A stretch of 64,000 nucleotides of DNA from FEN-1297 sp963710735 (GCA_963710735.1 CAVQBN010000012.1:124001-188000), one strand, 5' to 3'. Numbered from the stretch's first letter, positions 37,690-47,257 are shown. Translations and numbers: made by a program. The notes: generated by a model from the letters alone, not told the origin.

Positions 37690-37944
37690 ATGCATGCAAT
37701 TGGTTTAGTTGGGTTAACGGCGTTAGCTGCCGGTTGGATTCCACAGACTTTTCAAACAATTAAAGAAAAAGATTGTAAGGTTAATATTTACTTTCTGGTT
37801 TTAAGTTTTGTGGGAAGTGTGTCATTAATGTTGTATGCCGTATTTCTACATGACGTAATTTTTTCAACATTAAATTTTATGACTGCTGTTGGGGCAATGA
37901 TTAATTTTTATTATAAATTTAAAGCGATCCGGGCAGAAATATGA
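37690..37944 (+). CDS. SemiSWEET/PQ-loop transporter
   Basis: An 84-residue three-helix membrane protein of the SemiSWEET type. The PQ motif is in GWIPQTFQTIKEKD (about residues 15-30), between helix 1 (AIGLVGLTALAAG) and helix 2 (IYFLVLSFVGSVSLMLYAVF); helix 3 is STLNFMTAVGAMINFYY. Bacterial SemiSWEETs work as dimers and move sugars such as sucrose or glucose by facilitated diffusion, but the substrate here is unknown. An AAAAAAGGATTTT ribosome site precedes the ATG. Its stop overlaps the rdgB start by four bases (ATGA), indicating translational coupling. Confidence 0.86.
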   Translation: MHAIGLVGLTALAAGWIPQTFQTIKEKDCKVNIYFLVLSFVGSVSLMLYAVFLHDVIFSTLNFMTAVGAMINFYYKFKAIRAEI

Positions 37945-38537
37945 TTCCAGTTATATTTGCATCAAGGAATAAAGGGAAAATAAAGGAAGTTATTGAAATT
38001 TTAAATGACGCTAATATAAAGTTGTATTCTTTGCTGGGCATGGATGATACTTTTAAAATTATTGAAAGTGGAACCACATTTGAGGAAAATGCTAAAATTA
38101 AAGCTTTAGAAGTATACAATGCATTTCGTATTCCGGCAATAGGAGATGATTCAGGTTTATCTGTTGAACAGCTAAACGGAAAGCCTGGTGTTTATTCCGC
38201 TAGATATGCAGGAGAGAATGCAACTGATGATGAAAATAATGAAAAGTTATTAATGGAATTACAAAATTTTCCGGAACCGCATTTTGCTAAATTTATTTGT
38301 TCAGCTGTTTACTATGACGGCAAAAATTTCTTAAGCGCTTATGGGGAATTAAGAGGAAGAATAATTAATTCACCTCATGGAGAAAATGGTTTTGGATATG
38401 ATCCTTTGTTTATTCCCGAAGGATATTCAAAAACAACCGCAGAGATCGGGTTAAAAGAAAAAAATAAAATTAGCCATAGATCAATAGCTTTTAATATGCT
38501 GAAAGATTTAATAATAAATTTAATGGAGAAGCCATGA
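37941..38537 (+). CDS. rdgB: XTP/dITP diphosphatase (RdgB/HAM1 family)
   Basis: A 198-residue house-cleaning pyrophosphatase that hydrolyses dITP, XTP and other deaminated purine nucleotides so that they are not built into DNA or RNA. It has the N-terminal FASRNKGKIKEV substrate loop, the metal and catalytic acidic site GDDSGLSVEQLNGKPGVYSA, and the C-terminal GFGYDPLFIPEG and HRSIAFNML segments. Length is typical. It overlaps the preceding SemiSWEET gene and the following lipoprotein gene by four bases each (ATGA), so the three genes form a tightly coupled operon. Confidence 0.97.
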   Translation: MIPVIFASRNKGKIKEVIEILNDANIKLYSLLGMDDTFKIIESGTTFEENAKIKALEVYNAFRIPAIGDDSGLSVEQLNGKPGVYSARYAGENATDDENNEKLLMELQNFPEPHFAKFICSAVYYDGKNFLSAYGELRGRIINSPHGENGFGYDPLFIPEGYSKTTAEIGLKEKNKISHRSIAFNMLKDLIINLMEKP

Positions 38538-39340
38538 TAAAAAAGATCATATTAATTTGTGCAGTATTTTCTGCCGCTATATTATTTAACGCCTGCAAAA
38601 GCAAAAGTACCACAGAACCAGCTACTCCTTCTGTATCGGGAGATTTTTTCCCTAATGGCGACGGAACTGCCTATAAATATAATACTGTAACAACTGATTC
38701 GAATGGTACTAAAACCTCCGGTACGAGGTCAACAACATATTCAGGTACAACTGTAATAGGAGGCAGCACATTCCAAAATGAAGTTGACACTGTTACTGTA
38801 AGTGGTTTTTCTACAGTTGCACATTCATTTTTCTTGAAAACTAGTTTAAGTACCGGTTCGAGTGTTGAATACGCTTTAGATACAACGGGATTGTCACAAA
38901 CTATTCCCGATTCGCTGATGCAATACGTACAACTTGATGCTACTTTAAAATTTTTACAGACTCCTTTTCAAGATGGCGGATCCTGGCCGGTATTTAATTT
39001 ATCTCTAAAATTCGGGGTTATTTCTTTTAACTTAGTAAATGTTACAGCATATTATGAGGGCATGGAACAGGTACCGCTTAATTTAGTAACTGGAAATGTT
39101 ACAGAAAATGCAGCTAAAATAAAATATGTATTAAAATTAACCATACCTAATTTACAAAACCCGTTAGGAACGCCCTATACAGCAACCTATAATGCATACG
39201 CCTGGTTCTCAAGTGGTATTGGTATAGTTCAATGGCAGGGTAATCAAGCTGTGCTTGGAGCTTTCTCCGGTGGAGGCATCAATTTAGGTGATACCACATC
39301 AACTGTCACGCAGAGTTTGGTTTCATATAAAATTAAGTAA
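38534..39340 (+). CDS. Hypothetical lipoprotein
   Basis: A 268-residue predicted lipoprotein: the basic N terminus MIKK is followed by a hydrophobic core and the lipobox FNAC (Cys at about 21), then a Ser/Thr-rich linker. The mature part is beta-strand-rich (GDGTAYKYNTVTTD, TATYNAYAWFSSGIGIVQWQ), a pattern seen in unassigned outer-surface lipoproteins of this group. The start codon overlaps the rdgB stop (ATGA). It ends 10 bases before the convergent menG stop. I cannot name a ligand or activity; linkage to nucleotide clean-up is probably only transcriptional. Confidence 0.75.
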   Translation: MIKKIILICAVFSAAILFNACKSKSTTEPATPSVSGDFFPNGDGTAYKYNTVTTDSNGTKTSGTRSTTYSGTTVIGGSTFQNEVDTVTVSGFSTVAHSFFLKTSLSTGSSVEYALDTTGLSQTIPDSLMQYVQLDATLKFLQTPFQDGGSWPVFNLSLKFGVISFNLVNVTAYYEGMEQVPLNLVTGNVTENAAKIKYVLKLTIPNLQNPLGTPYTATYNAYAWFSSGIGIVQWQGNQAVLGAFSGGGINLGDTTSTVTQSLVSYKIK

Positions 39341-39349
39341 TAAGTGATT

Positions 39350-40033
39350 TTATTTTGTTGCAATAATTACTTGAACGATTCCAAATGTAAGGGTGTATTT
39401 ATCAACCTTTTGAAAGCCTGAATTCTTAAGGAGTTCAGGCAGATTTATTTTCTCATCAAATTCTTCAACCGAGCGGGGGAGGTAGTTGTAAGCTTCGCGG
39501 TCACCTGAAATGATTCCACCGACTACCGGCAAAATTTTCTTAAAATAAAACTTGTACAATGCTTTAAATACAGGATTTGAAGGAAGCCTAAATTCTAAAA
39601 TTGTAGCTTTCCCGTTTTTCTTCAATACATCATGGAAAGACTTAAACCCATCCGTTAAGTTATAAAAATTACGAACTCCGAATGCAACTGTAATATTTGT
39701 AATTGTTTCATTCTTTATCGGAATTTTCTCTGCAACCATCTGCACATTTTTGCCGACTATCCATTTACTTTTTTTATTGAATAATTTCAACATATTGTGT
39801 GAAAAATCTGCTCCAAAAATATTTTTTACTCCCATTTTTCTGGCAGCAATAGCGAAATCTCCTGTTCCGCAGGCAACATCGAGAAGAATAGTATTTTCAT
39901 TTACCCCTGTAAATTTAAGAGCTTTATATCGCCAATAATAATCAGTTCCAAAGCTGAGTAAGTGATTTAGGAAATCATATTTGAAAGCTATCGAATCAAA
40001 TATCTGTCTAACTTGACTCTTCTTATCTTCCAT
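39350..40033 (-). CDS. menG: Demethylmenaquinone methyltransferase (UbiE/MenG)
   Basis: A 227-residue SAM-dependent C-methyltransferase performing the last step of menaquinone synthesis. It has the UbiE N-terminal signature (FDSIAFKYDFLNHLLSFG, YWRYKAL), the SAM-binding DVACGTGDFAIA, the GADFSHNML motif and TVAFGVRNFYN, which is nearly diagnostic for UbiE/MenG. The C-terminal YNYLPRSVEEF is also typical. I prefer menG because bacteria of this group respire with menaquinone. It is the last gene of a three-gene minus-strand cluster with rsmA and a PAP2 phosphatase, 50 bases after the latter. Confidence 0.95.
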   Translation of the reverse strand: MEDKKSQVRQIFDSIAFKYDFLNHLLSFGTDYYWRYKALKFTGVNENTILLDVACGTGDFAIAARKMGVKNIFGADFSHNMLKLFNKKSKWIVGKNVQMVAEKIPIKNETITNITVAFGVRNFYNLTDGFKSFHDVLKKNGKATILEFRLPSNPVFKALYKFYFKKILPVVGGIISGDREAYNYLPRSVEEFDEKINLPELLKNSGFQKVDKYTLTFGIVQVIIATK

Positions 40034-40083
40034 ATCTCAAAAAGTTTTTAAAAGAATAAAAAGTAGTGATTAAATTTTTTTAA

Positions 40084-41034
40084 TTAATATTTGTGGTAAT
40101 CGAATTCTTCTTCTCCAAGAGTTCTCCTCCACCAATTAAAAATATATTTTCCGGTCCACATTGTGAAAATCATAAAAACTAAACCGCCGATTAAATCAAT
40201 AACATAATGGTACCATAAATAAACAGTCGCAAAAATTAATAAAGCACCGACAGGTACAAAAAAATATCTAGACCGGCTCTTCAATTTTACTGAAAGATAC
40301 ATGACTATAAGCGTAATCATTGTATGGCCGCTTGGAAAAACATCTCTTTGTACAACTGCTGCCGGGTTTATAGTTCCGGGAGGAATTGATTCTCCAAGAT
40401 CTATAAAATCTCTTAAATAATTTGTGAAAAATATTCCAGGCAATTGTTGATTCAATGTTGCAAAATTATGAAGTGTAAATCTTGGGCCAATTCCCGGCAA
40501 AATAAAATATCCCAGGTACGATAGATAAAAGCCGTATATAATTGAGAAAACAGTAAAATCCAACGCAACGTATCGACGGTTTTTTAATAACACTAATGCA
40601 AGGAAAATTGGTAAAAGATAAAACATGCTGTAAATTATTTGAAGCAATTCCGTAAGCAGAGGAAATGAATATTTCAGTAATAATTTTGTGGGATTGGTTC
40701 CAAACATCCAGTGGTCAATTCTAATAAATAACCAGTCATAATCTTGATGCCTAATGGGTTCAACTTGATAGTATAATTCTTTAAATGTTAATAAAATTAA
40801 GGGAGCAATATACCAGTAGTGAACAACACGCCAGAATTTGTTATTGTATTTGTTTTCAAAATAGGCAATTAAAAATGTTAAAATTATAATTGCTACATTA
40901 ATTGTTGACCATAGGAGCCAGTGGATAACTTCATTGTGAAAAATTAAATTTAATATTGTAAGGAAGATATAAAACACAACGACTACCAAATCGTATGCTT
41001 TTAATTTCACTAAAAATGATTTTATTAATTCCAT
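40084..41034 (-). CDS. PAP2-superfamily membrane phosphatase
   Basis: A 316-residue integral membrane protein with about six or seven helices. The PAP2 active-site motifs 2 and 3 are visible as PSGHTM (about residue 228) and WYHYVIDLIGG (about 272-282). The first motif (KX6RP) is not recognisable, as is usual in the AUR1/inositol-phosphoceramide-synthase-like branch, which this resembles in layout. It probably dephosphorylates or transfers a headgroup of a phospholipid or isoprenoid carrier at the outer face of the inner membrane. It lies between rsmA (29 bases upstream) and menG, likely one operon. Confidence 0.87.
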   Translation of the reverse strand: MELIKSFLVKLKAYDLVVVVFYIFLTILNLIFHNEVIHWLLWSTINVAIIILTFLIAYFENKYNNKFWRVVHYWYIAPLILLTFKELYYQVEPIRHQDYDWLFIRIDHWMFGTNPTKLLLKYSFPLLTELLQIIYSMFYLLPIFLALVLLKNRRYVALDFTVFSIIYGFYLSYLGYFILPGIGPRFTLHNFATLNQQLPGIFFTNYLRDFIDLGESIPPGTINPAAVVQRDVFPSGHTMITLIVMYLSVKLKSRSRYFFVPVGALLIFATVYLWYHYVIDLIGGLVFMIFTMWTGKYIFNWWRRTLGEEEFDYHKY

Positions 41035-41063
41035 TTATTAAAATGCAGTCGTTATGTTGAATT

Positions 41064-41867
41064 TTATATTTTCAGTAAACCTTGTCGATTTTTTGCGAGG
41101 GTAAATTTTGCAAGCTTAACAAAATCTTCCATATCTAGTTGTTCCGCCCGGAGAGTCAAATCAATTCCAGAATCAAAAAAATTTACGGTACTAAATATAC
41201 TATTACTTAATGAATTTTTTAAAGTTTTTCTTCTATTTCCAAAAGAAGCTTTTACTATTTTTATAAAATATTTCTTTTCTTCATCTCTTAGGCAATCCTC
41301 CTTGAACCAAATATGTATTACGGCTGAATAAACTTTTGGCTTTGGATAAAAAACATTTGGAGAGACTTTAAAGCTGATTTTGATATCTGCAAATTGCTGC
41401 ATTAGGACGGCAAGAATTCCGTAATCTTTTGTGCCTTTTGTTGCCGTGATTCTTTTTGCTACTTCCCATTGAATCATTAAGACCGAGTCTTTTACAATTT
41501 CATTTGACTCCATCATCTTGAAAAGAATGGGTGAGGTAAGATTATACGGAATATTTCCAACAATTCGGAGCTTCTCATTTTTGTTATCTAATAATTCCAA
41601 AAGATTTAAATCTAAAAAATCCGCGTTAATTAAGTTTAGCCCTGGATATTTTATCCGAAGATCATTTATTACTCTATTATCAATTTCAACAGTTGTAAAG
41701 TGCGGGATTACTGCCAATAATTTTTCTGTTAGGGCTCCCAAACCGGGACCGATTTCAATCAGGTTATCATTAACTTGCGGGGCTATTTCTGATACTATTT
41801 TGCTTAAAATATTGCTGTCGGTTAGATAATTCTGTCCGAATCTTTTTAATGGTTTTACTTTTTGCAT
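41064..41867 (-). CDS. rsmA: 16S rRNA dimethyladenosine transferase
   Basis: RsmA (KsgA) dimethylates two adjacent adenines near the 3' end of 16S rRNA during ribosome maturation. The 267 residues begin with KPLKRFGQNYLTD, then the SAM site EIGPGLGALTEKL, VEIDNRVI and the catalytic IVGNIPYNLTSPILF (the NIPY motif). The helical C-terminal domain follows (FYPKPKVYSAVI, FGNRRKTLKNSL). First gene of the minus-strand cluster rsmA-PAP2-menG. It is divergent from the ROK gene with about 160 bases between them. Confidence 0.97.
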   Translation of the reverse strand: MQKVKPLKRFGQNYLTDSNILSKIVSEIAPQVNDNLIEIGPGLGALTEKLLAVIPHFTTVEIDNRVINDLRIKYPGLNLINADFLDLNLLELLDNKNEKLRIVGNIPYNLTSPILFKMMESNEIVKDSVLMIQWEVAKRITATKGTKDYGILAVLMQQFADIKISFKVSPNVFYPKPKVYSAVIHIWFKEDCLRDEEKKYFIKIVKASFGNRRKTLKNSLSNSIFSTVNFFDSGIDLTLRAEQLDMEDFVKLAKFTLAKNRQGLLKI

Positions 41868-42026
41868 TCCTAAAATTATTGAATAAGTAGTTTATAAACA
41901 ATTTTATTAGTTTTGTTCAATCAATTTCATAAGTTAAATTGCAATTGATATTTAATATTGTCTAAATTTTAAATTATTATATTTAAAATAATTCTGAAAA
42001 ATTAAAGCAAATACCCGGAGGTTATT

Positions 42027-43001
42027 CTGAGAAAAGAATATATTATTAGCATTGATATGGGCGGCACAAAAATATTAGGTGCTGTTATTAACTCAAAAGA
42101 AGGAGTTATTACCAGAGTCAAACGGCCCACATATGCAAATATTAATCAAAAATCTTATATAAAAATTTTAACGGAAATTGTATTAGAACTAATTTCAGAT
42201 GCTAAGTTGAAATATTCGGATATTAAAGCTGTTAGTCTGGGTATCCCAGGTTCGCTAAATCCTTATACAGGCATAGTTGGGCTTGCTCCAAATATTGGGC
42301 TTCACAATTTCCCTCTAAAAGATAAACTCCAAGAAAAGATTTCAATTCCGGTTTTGATTGAAAATGATGTAAATCTTGGTGCTCTTGGAATCCAGAAATT
42401 CGGTGTTGCAAAAAATGCGAAAAATGTTTTAGTGATTTTTATCGGTACCGGGATAGGCGGTGCTTTAATAATTGATGGGAAAATTTACCGGGGATCGAAT
42501 TTTGTAGCCGGAGAGATAGGCCATATAATTGTAAAAAAAGACGGTCCGGTTTGCGGCTGCGGAAATAAGGGCTGCTTCGAAGCAGTTGCAAGTAGAAGTG
42601 CCATTGTTAGAGAAATAGAAAAGGATATAAAAGCAAAGAAAAAAACTATTCTTGCCAAGCTAAAATCTCCTCGCAAACCGATAAAAAGTAAAATGCTTGC
42701 TCAAGCCATTAAAGCTGAAGACAAAATAGTAATTAAACATATTTCGAATGCCTGTTATACAATGGGAACAGTTATAGCCAACCTTACAAATTTGATGAAC
42801 TTTGACATGGTTGTTTTGGGAGGCGGATTAATTGAAGCATTGGATCACTTTATGGTCCCGAAAATAAAAGCTTCTTTTAAAGAGTATGTTTTAAAAGATG
42901 CATCTAAAGGAATAAAAATAATTTCGAGTAAGCTTGGTGATGATGCTGCTTTATACGGCGGGATTGCTTTGGCTGAAGAATTTTTAGGAATAAATGTTTA
43001 A
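42027..43001 (+). CDS. ROK-family sugar kinase, apparent CTG start
   Basis: A ROK-family protein of about 324 residues, probably a glucokinase or N-acyl-sugar kinase. It has the phosphate-binding DMGGTK, LGIPGSLNP, IENDVNLGALG with the catalytic Asp, GTGIGGALII, and GEIGHIIV followed by the zinc motif CGCGNKGCFEAVAS. The first ATG (42057) lies inside the DMGGTK motif and would remove its essential Asp. The frame is open upstream only to 42006 and contains no ATG, GTG or TTG; CTG 42027 sits five bases after a perfect GGAGG (42017-42021) and gives LRKEYIISIDMGGTK, a normal ROK N terminus. I therefore use CTG 42027. The stop overlaps the convergent ABC-F stop by four bases. Confidence 0.9.
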   Translation: MRKEYIISIDMGGTKILGAVINSKEGVITRVKRPTYANINQKSYIKILTEIVLELISDAKLKYSDIKAVSLGIPGSLNPYTGIVGLAPNIGLHNFPLKDKLQEKISIPVLIENDVNLGALGIQKFGVAKNAKNVLVIFIGTGIGGALIIDGKIYRGSNFVAGEIGHIIVKKDGPVCGCGNKGCFEAVASRSAIVREIEKDIKAKKKTILAKLKSPRKPIKSKMLAQAIKAEDKIVIKHISNACYTMGTVIANLTNLMNFDMVVLGGGLIEALDHFMVPKIKASFKEYVLKDASKGIKIISSKLGDDAALYGGIALAEEFLGINV

Positions 43002-44947
43002 TTAAATTGTTTCTCAATCTGAGTAAGTTTCTCTGATAGCTTTTCCCACTCAGCAATTGTTTCTTCAATTGTTTCTTTTACTTTGTTGAACTCAATCGTC
43101 TTTTCCCTTGCAACTGACGGATTATTGTAAGTCTCCTGATCTGCTAAAGTTTTTTCAAGTTCCTTTTCTTTTTTTTCTAAATTTTCAATTTCTTTCTCTA
43201 ACCTTTTAATCTTTTCTGCAATCCCTTTTGAAGCAGCATATTTTTTTTGCCTAAGTTCAGCTTCAATTCTTTTCTGGTCTTTTTTTGAGATCGCTTCTAA
43301 ATCCAGAGTCTTAGCCTGTCGCCTTTTTTCTTGCTCATTATTTGACTCTTCCCTTTTTGAAAGATAGTAATCTATTCCGCCATCGAAAATTTTTAATTCA
43401 CCTTTTCTAATTTCAACAACTTTATTCACAATCGGCGAAAGAAATTCAACATCGTGAGAAACAAGGACTAAAGAACCAGTAAATTCAATTAGGGCTTTTT
43501 GTAAAACCGTTTTTGATGAAATATCAAGATGATTTGTGGGTTCATCAAGAATTATAAAATTTGATTTGGTCAATAGTATTTTTGCTAAAGCAACCCTGCT
43601 TTTTTCTCCCCCAGAAAGCACTCCAATTTTTTTGAATACATCATCTCCGCTAAATAAAAAAGAGCCTAGTAATGAGCGCAGCTGCCCGATTGTTTTTTCG
43701 TCAGAGATATTTTCAACCGTTTCTAAAATATCCAGATCGGCATTCAGATTATCAGCAACATCTTGAGCATAGTATGAAATGATAGTATTGTGGCCGATAA
43801 TTCGTTCACCTTTTTCAAATTTTATTACACCAGCAATTATCTTGGCTAATGTTGTTTTCCCGGCTCCATTCGGGCCAACGAATGCAATTTTTTCTCCGCG
43901 GTCTATTTGGAAATCCAAATTTTCAAAGATCCTTTTTTCCCCATAAGACTTTGAAATTGATTTTAATGTTATATTTATTTTACCGCTTGATGGGGGAGTG
44001 GGGAATTTAATATTAATATCTTCTTTAAATTCCGGCAGATCTTCTAGGGTAATTTTTTCAAGCTGCTTAACCCTGCTCTGCACCTGTTTAGCTTTGGTAG
44101 CTTTATATCTAAATCTTTCTATGAAATTTTCAGTTTCTTTAATTTTTTTTTGCTGTTGAAGGTATTGATTGATTGATAGCCGGTCTCTTTCATCTTTATA
44201 TTTTAAATAAGCATCGTAATCGCCGTTAAAAGTATTGAATTTGCTTAGATAAATTTCTAACGTTTTTTTTGTTATAGAATTGATAAAACGTTTATCATGC
44301 GAGACAATTAATAATGCACCTGAAAAACTTTTTAAGAATCCGGTTAACCATTCCAAAGAATCGAGATCGAGATGATTTGTCGGTTCATCCATTAAAAGAA
44401 GGTCATTTTGAGAAATCAAAATTTTAGCAAGTGCAATACGCATTTGCCAGCCTCCGGAAAATTCATCCGTTAGTCTGTTAAAATCATTTTCTTCAAAACC
44501 TAAGCCGAGCAATATTTTTTCAATTCTTGAAGTTGCACTATATGAATCCAATTCTTCCAAGCGATGATGAACTTCACCTAATTGATTTACCAAATCCAGC
44601 TTTTCGTCTTCATTTAGATTAATATTGCCTAATTCATTTGTTAATTTTATTTCTTTTTCTTGAAGTGAAATAATGGTAGTAAGAGCCGAGCTCGCTTCTT
44701 CGATTAGGGTTTTTCCTGAATGAGTTACATTTTCCTGAGGTAAATAACCAATATTAATGCCCTTCTGTTTTACTACCTTTCCGGATTCTGGTTGTAATTC
44801 ATTGGCAATTATTTTTAATAAAGATGTTTTCCCGCTTCCGTTAGCACCGACCAACGAAATTTTATCACCTGAATTAATTTTATAATTTATATCTTGAAAT
44901 AGATACTTCCCGTTAAATTGAAGGGAAATGTTAGAGAGGTCTATCAT
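42998..44947 (-). CDS. ABC-F family ATPase (Uup/YdiF-like)
   Basis: A 649-residue soluble double-ABC protein with no membrane segments, belonging to ABC-F, which act on the ribosome to relieve stalling or protect it from antibiotics. Module 1 has GANGSGKTS, signature EFSGGWQMRIALA and LLMDEPTNHLDLDS; module 2 has GPNGAGKTT, signature LSGGEKSRVALA and FIILDEPTNHLDISS. Between them lies the Lys/Arg-rich linker (about residues 240-310) that reaches the P-site tRNA. The last 100 residues are a charged coiled coil, as in Uup. The antibiotic-resistance branch cannot be judged by eye. Last gene of the operon led by the Crp-like regulator, 60 bases after the PorZ-like gene. Confidence 0.94.
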   Translation of the reverse strand: MIDLSNISLQFNGKYLFQDINYKINSGDKISLVGANGSGKTSLLKIIANELQPESGKVVKQKGINIGYLPQENVTHSGKTLIEEASSALTTIISLQEKEIKLTNELGNINLNEDEKLDLVNQLGEVHHRLEELDSYSATSRIEKILLGLGFEENDFNRLTDEFSGGWQMRIALAKILISQNDLLLMDEPTNHLDLDSLEWLTGFLKSFSGALLIVSHDKRFINSITKKTLEIYLSKFNTFNGDYDAYLKYKDERDRLSINQYLQQQKKIKETENFIERFRYKATKAKQVQSRVKQLEKITLEDLPEFKEDINIKFPTPPSSGKINITLKSISKSYGEKRIFENLDFQIDRGEKIAFVGPNGAGKTTLAKIIAGVIKFEKGERIIGHNTIISYYAQDVADNLNADLDILETVENISDEKTIGQLRSLLGSFLFSGDDVFKKIGVLSGGEKSRVALAKILLTKSNFIILDEPTNHLDISSKTVLQKALIEFTGSLVLVSHDVEFLSPIVNKVVEIRKGELKIFDGGIDYYLSKREESNNEQEKRRQAKTLDLEAISKKDQKRIEAELRQKKYAASKGIAEKIKRLEKEIENLEKKEKELEKTLADQETYNNPSVAREKTIEFNKVKETIEETIAEWEKLSEKLTQIEKQFN

Positions 44948-45007
44948 TAAGGTTATTCAATCGATATCTTTATTTAATTTAATTTTTTATAGTTATTCTG
45001 TTAATTA

Positions 45008-47257
45008 TTATTGATGAAGCACTGCTATTTTTCCAGTGAATACATTATTTCCGTCAGTATCATAAGCTACAACTAGATAAACACCGGAATTCACCAAGTT
45101 ACCATTTGAGTCAGTTCCATCCCAAAAAGCTATTCTACCGCCTGGTGAAGCGAACTCTTTAATTAATTTTCCTGTGATAGTAAGAATTTTAATCTGAGAA
45201 TCTTTTATTAAGCCATCAATAGTTAATTTATTCACTCCGTTTTTAAGCACAAAAGGACTTGGATACATGAATAATTTTGTAAAGCTAGACTGGGGCTGTA
45301 TAGCGGGAGTTTGGAATGAGGTTAATCCGCTGTTAGTTCCAACATAAACTGTTCCGGTGTTTTTATCAACAGCAATGCTCGTTATTTGATCGCTTAATAA
45401 CGGGCTATTTTGAGTGTTATAAGATGCTAATAAACTTGACCCATCTGAATTTACTAATAGAAGGCCCTGATTAGTTCCAATCCATTTGTCGTTGATAGGA
45501 TCAACAGCAATACAGTTGATTGATTGCTGCCGTAATGAAAACACATTTGAAATCGACAATTGAGAACTTCCGCCATTTAGGACACTCTCCGTATTTGAAA
45601 TTATATTTACACCTAAGCTGGTACCAACCCAAAGATCTCCTCTCTGATCTACGACTATTGAGTTAATAGTATTGGTATTTAACCCGTCATTCGTTGTTAA
45701 GAAACCATAATCATCATCACTTGGGTCAGAATAAGTTTTGTTTTCATTAAAATAAAATAAACCTGATCTGTTAGGATCGTAACAACTGAACCATTTTGTA
45801 TCGAACTGATCGACTACTAAATTAAAATATTGAGCTATGTATTGACTACCAGTTACCGGGACAGTAAAATGATACCAGACACTATCAGGGCTCAACATAT
45901 TAAGAGGTTTTTGATCAATACCTCCATAATTTAAAACCCATAAGTTATTTTTTGAATCTGCGGCAAAACCTGAAATTACTATATATTTTGGGTCTGTATT
46001 TATTCCCTTCATTCCTGTACTATCCAGATAATAATCAGAAATGTTGTTGTTTTTTATATGAATAAATCCTCTTCCCCAATTTCCAAAGTCAATTGAATTA
46101 TCCGGAGCTGCATAGACAACAAAAAATGAATTTGAAATAAATTCCGGATTGGTGGACACTGAGTAATTTGTCCATAACTTACCATCGTACTTATAAAATC
46201 CTTTCCCGGTAACATCTGTTCCACTTGCGCACCATAATATTCCATCGTTATCAACTACCATAGAAGGGAATTGATTTGATGCTGGTCCATTGGGGTATAA
46301 ATAACTATTGGCGGCAGAATCATTTACTGCAAATATACCGTTTGAAGTTGCGGCCAATAAACCGAGTGAATTTGAGTAAACAATTTTTTGTGAGGAAGAA
46401 GGTAATGTCTTTTTTAACTTTAAATTTCCGTTATAATATGAATAAAGAGAATTATTGTTTGACAAAATAAATAGAGTATCGTTAACTGACAGCAAATCAT
46501 TTATATTTTTCCCATTCAATATTGGTATAAAAGGCTGCCAGGTTGATCCGTTGAACGAAGCTAATCCGTTATCTGTTGCGGCGATTATCGAATCTTTATA
46601 GTCATAGATTTTATTAACATGATTCGAAGGTAACCCATCAGCAGATGAATATACATTCCATGATTCCGGTGCTGATAAATTTGTAGCGCCTATTTTTTGA
46701 ATAGCTACACCAGACACTGTAGCTGCATAAAATAATTTCGGTTTTATTACATTATTCACCTGGATGTTCGAAGAAAAAGTTCCAAACCTAAAAAAAGTAT
46801 CATAGAATGTTAAACTATTCGTATTAATTAAAGATATTCCGAAATCTGTAGAAACGATAATTGTATCGCCGGAAGCAACCAGTTCATTTATTTGCTTTGA
46901 AGTTTTATCTGAATTATAAATATCTAGAATAGATTTTATAGAATTGTCTTTCGGATTATATATATCAATTACACCTTCGGCACTACCAAACCAAATTTTA
47001 CCATATTTATCAATAGTTACTGCTGTAAGATCCTGGCTGTATAATCCATCTGCTTTATGAAGGGTTTTGAAAGTATTTGCGGCCTCATCATATAAAAATC
47101 CGCCCCCACCAGTAGCTGCCCAGATAATATTACCTGAATTTATCAATGCGTTGATATCTTTCATATCTGTATAATTTTTCCAGTTCGAAGCATTTTGAGC
47201 ATTGGCAGGGAGAACTAAAAAGAAACAGAATAAGATACTCAGTAAATATTTCATCAC
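45008..47257 (-). CDS. PorZ-like propeller protein with T9SS sorting domain
   Basis: A 749-residue exported protein (signal peptide ends near ANAQ) with two-component-regulator-propeller repeats in two sets: WKNYTDMKDINALINSGN, IWAATGGGG, KADGLYSQDLTAVTIDKYG, IWFGSAEGVIDIYN, and later DGLNTNTINSIVVDQRGDLW and LLSDQITSIAVDKN. The C-terminal 90 residues (LFMYPSPFVLKNG to GKIAVLHQ) form a sorting-type beta-sandwich. This layout of two propellers plus a C-terminal domain matches PorZ, the surface component of the type IX secretion attachment complex. Other family members with the same repeats exist, so the name is tentative. Its start overlaps the stop of the GT-C gene by four bases. Confidence 0.8.
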   Translation of the reverse strand: MMKYLLSILFCFFLVLPANAQNASNWKNYTDMKDINALINSGNIIWAATGGGGFLYDEAANTFKTLHKADGLYSQDLTAVTIDKYGKIWFGSAEGVIDIYNPKDNSIKSILDIYNSDKTSKQINELVASGDTIIVSTDFGISLINTNSLTFYDTFFRFGTFSSNIQVNNVIKPKLFYAATVSGVAIQKIGATNLSAPESWNVYSSADGLPSNHVNKIYDYKDSIIAATDNGLASFNGSTWQPFIPILNGKNINDLLSVNDTLFILSNNNSLYSYYNGNLKLKKTLPSSSQKIVYSNSLGLLAATSNGIFAVNDSAANSYLYPNGPASNQFPSMVVDNDGILWCASGTDVTGKGFYKYDGKLWTNYSVSTNPEFISNSFFVVYAAPDNSIDFGNWGRGFIHIKNNNISDYYLDSTGMKGINTDPKYIVISGFAADSKNNLWVLNYGGIDQKPLNMLSPDSVWYHFTVPVTGSQYIAQYFNLVVDQFDTKWFSCYDPNRSGLFYFNENKTYSDPSDDDYGFLTTNDGLNTNTINSIVVDQRGDLWVGTSLGVNIISNTESVLNGGSSQLSISNVFSLRQQSINCIAVDPINDKWIGTNQGLLLVNSDGSSLLASYNTQNSPLLSDQITSIAVDKNTGTVYVGTNSGLTSFQTPAIQPQSSFTKLFMYPSPFVLKNGVNKLTIDGLIKDSQIKILTITGKLIKEFASPGGRIAFWDGTDSNGNLVNSGVYLVVAYDTDGNNVFTGKIAVLHQ

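Noticed and set aside
42057..43001. ROK kinase starting at ATG 42057
   Set aside because: This start would remove the Asp of the DMGGTK phosphate-binding motif, and a good GGAGG points to 42027.
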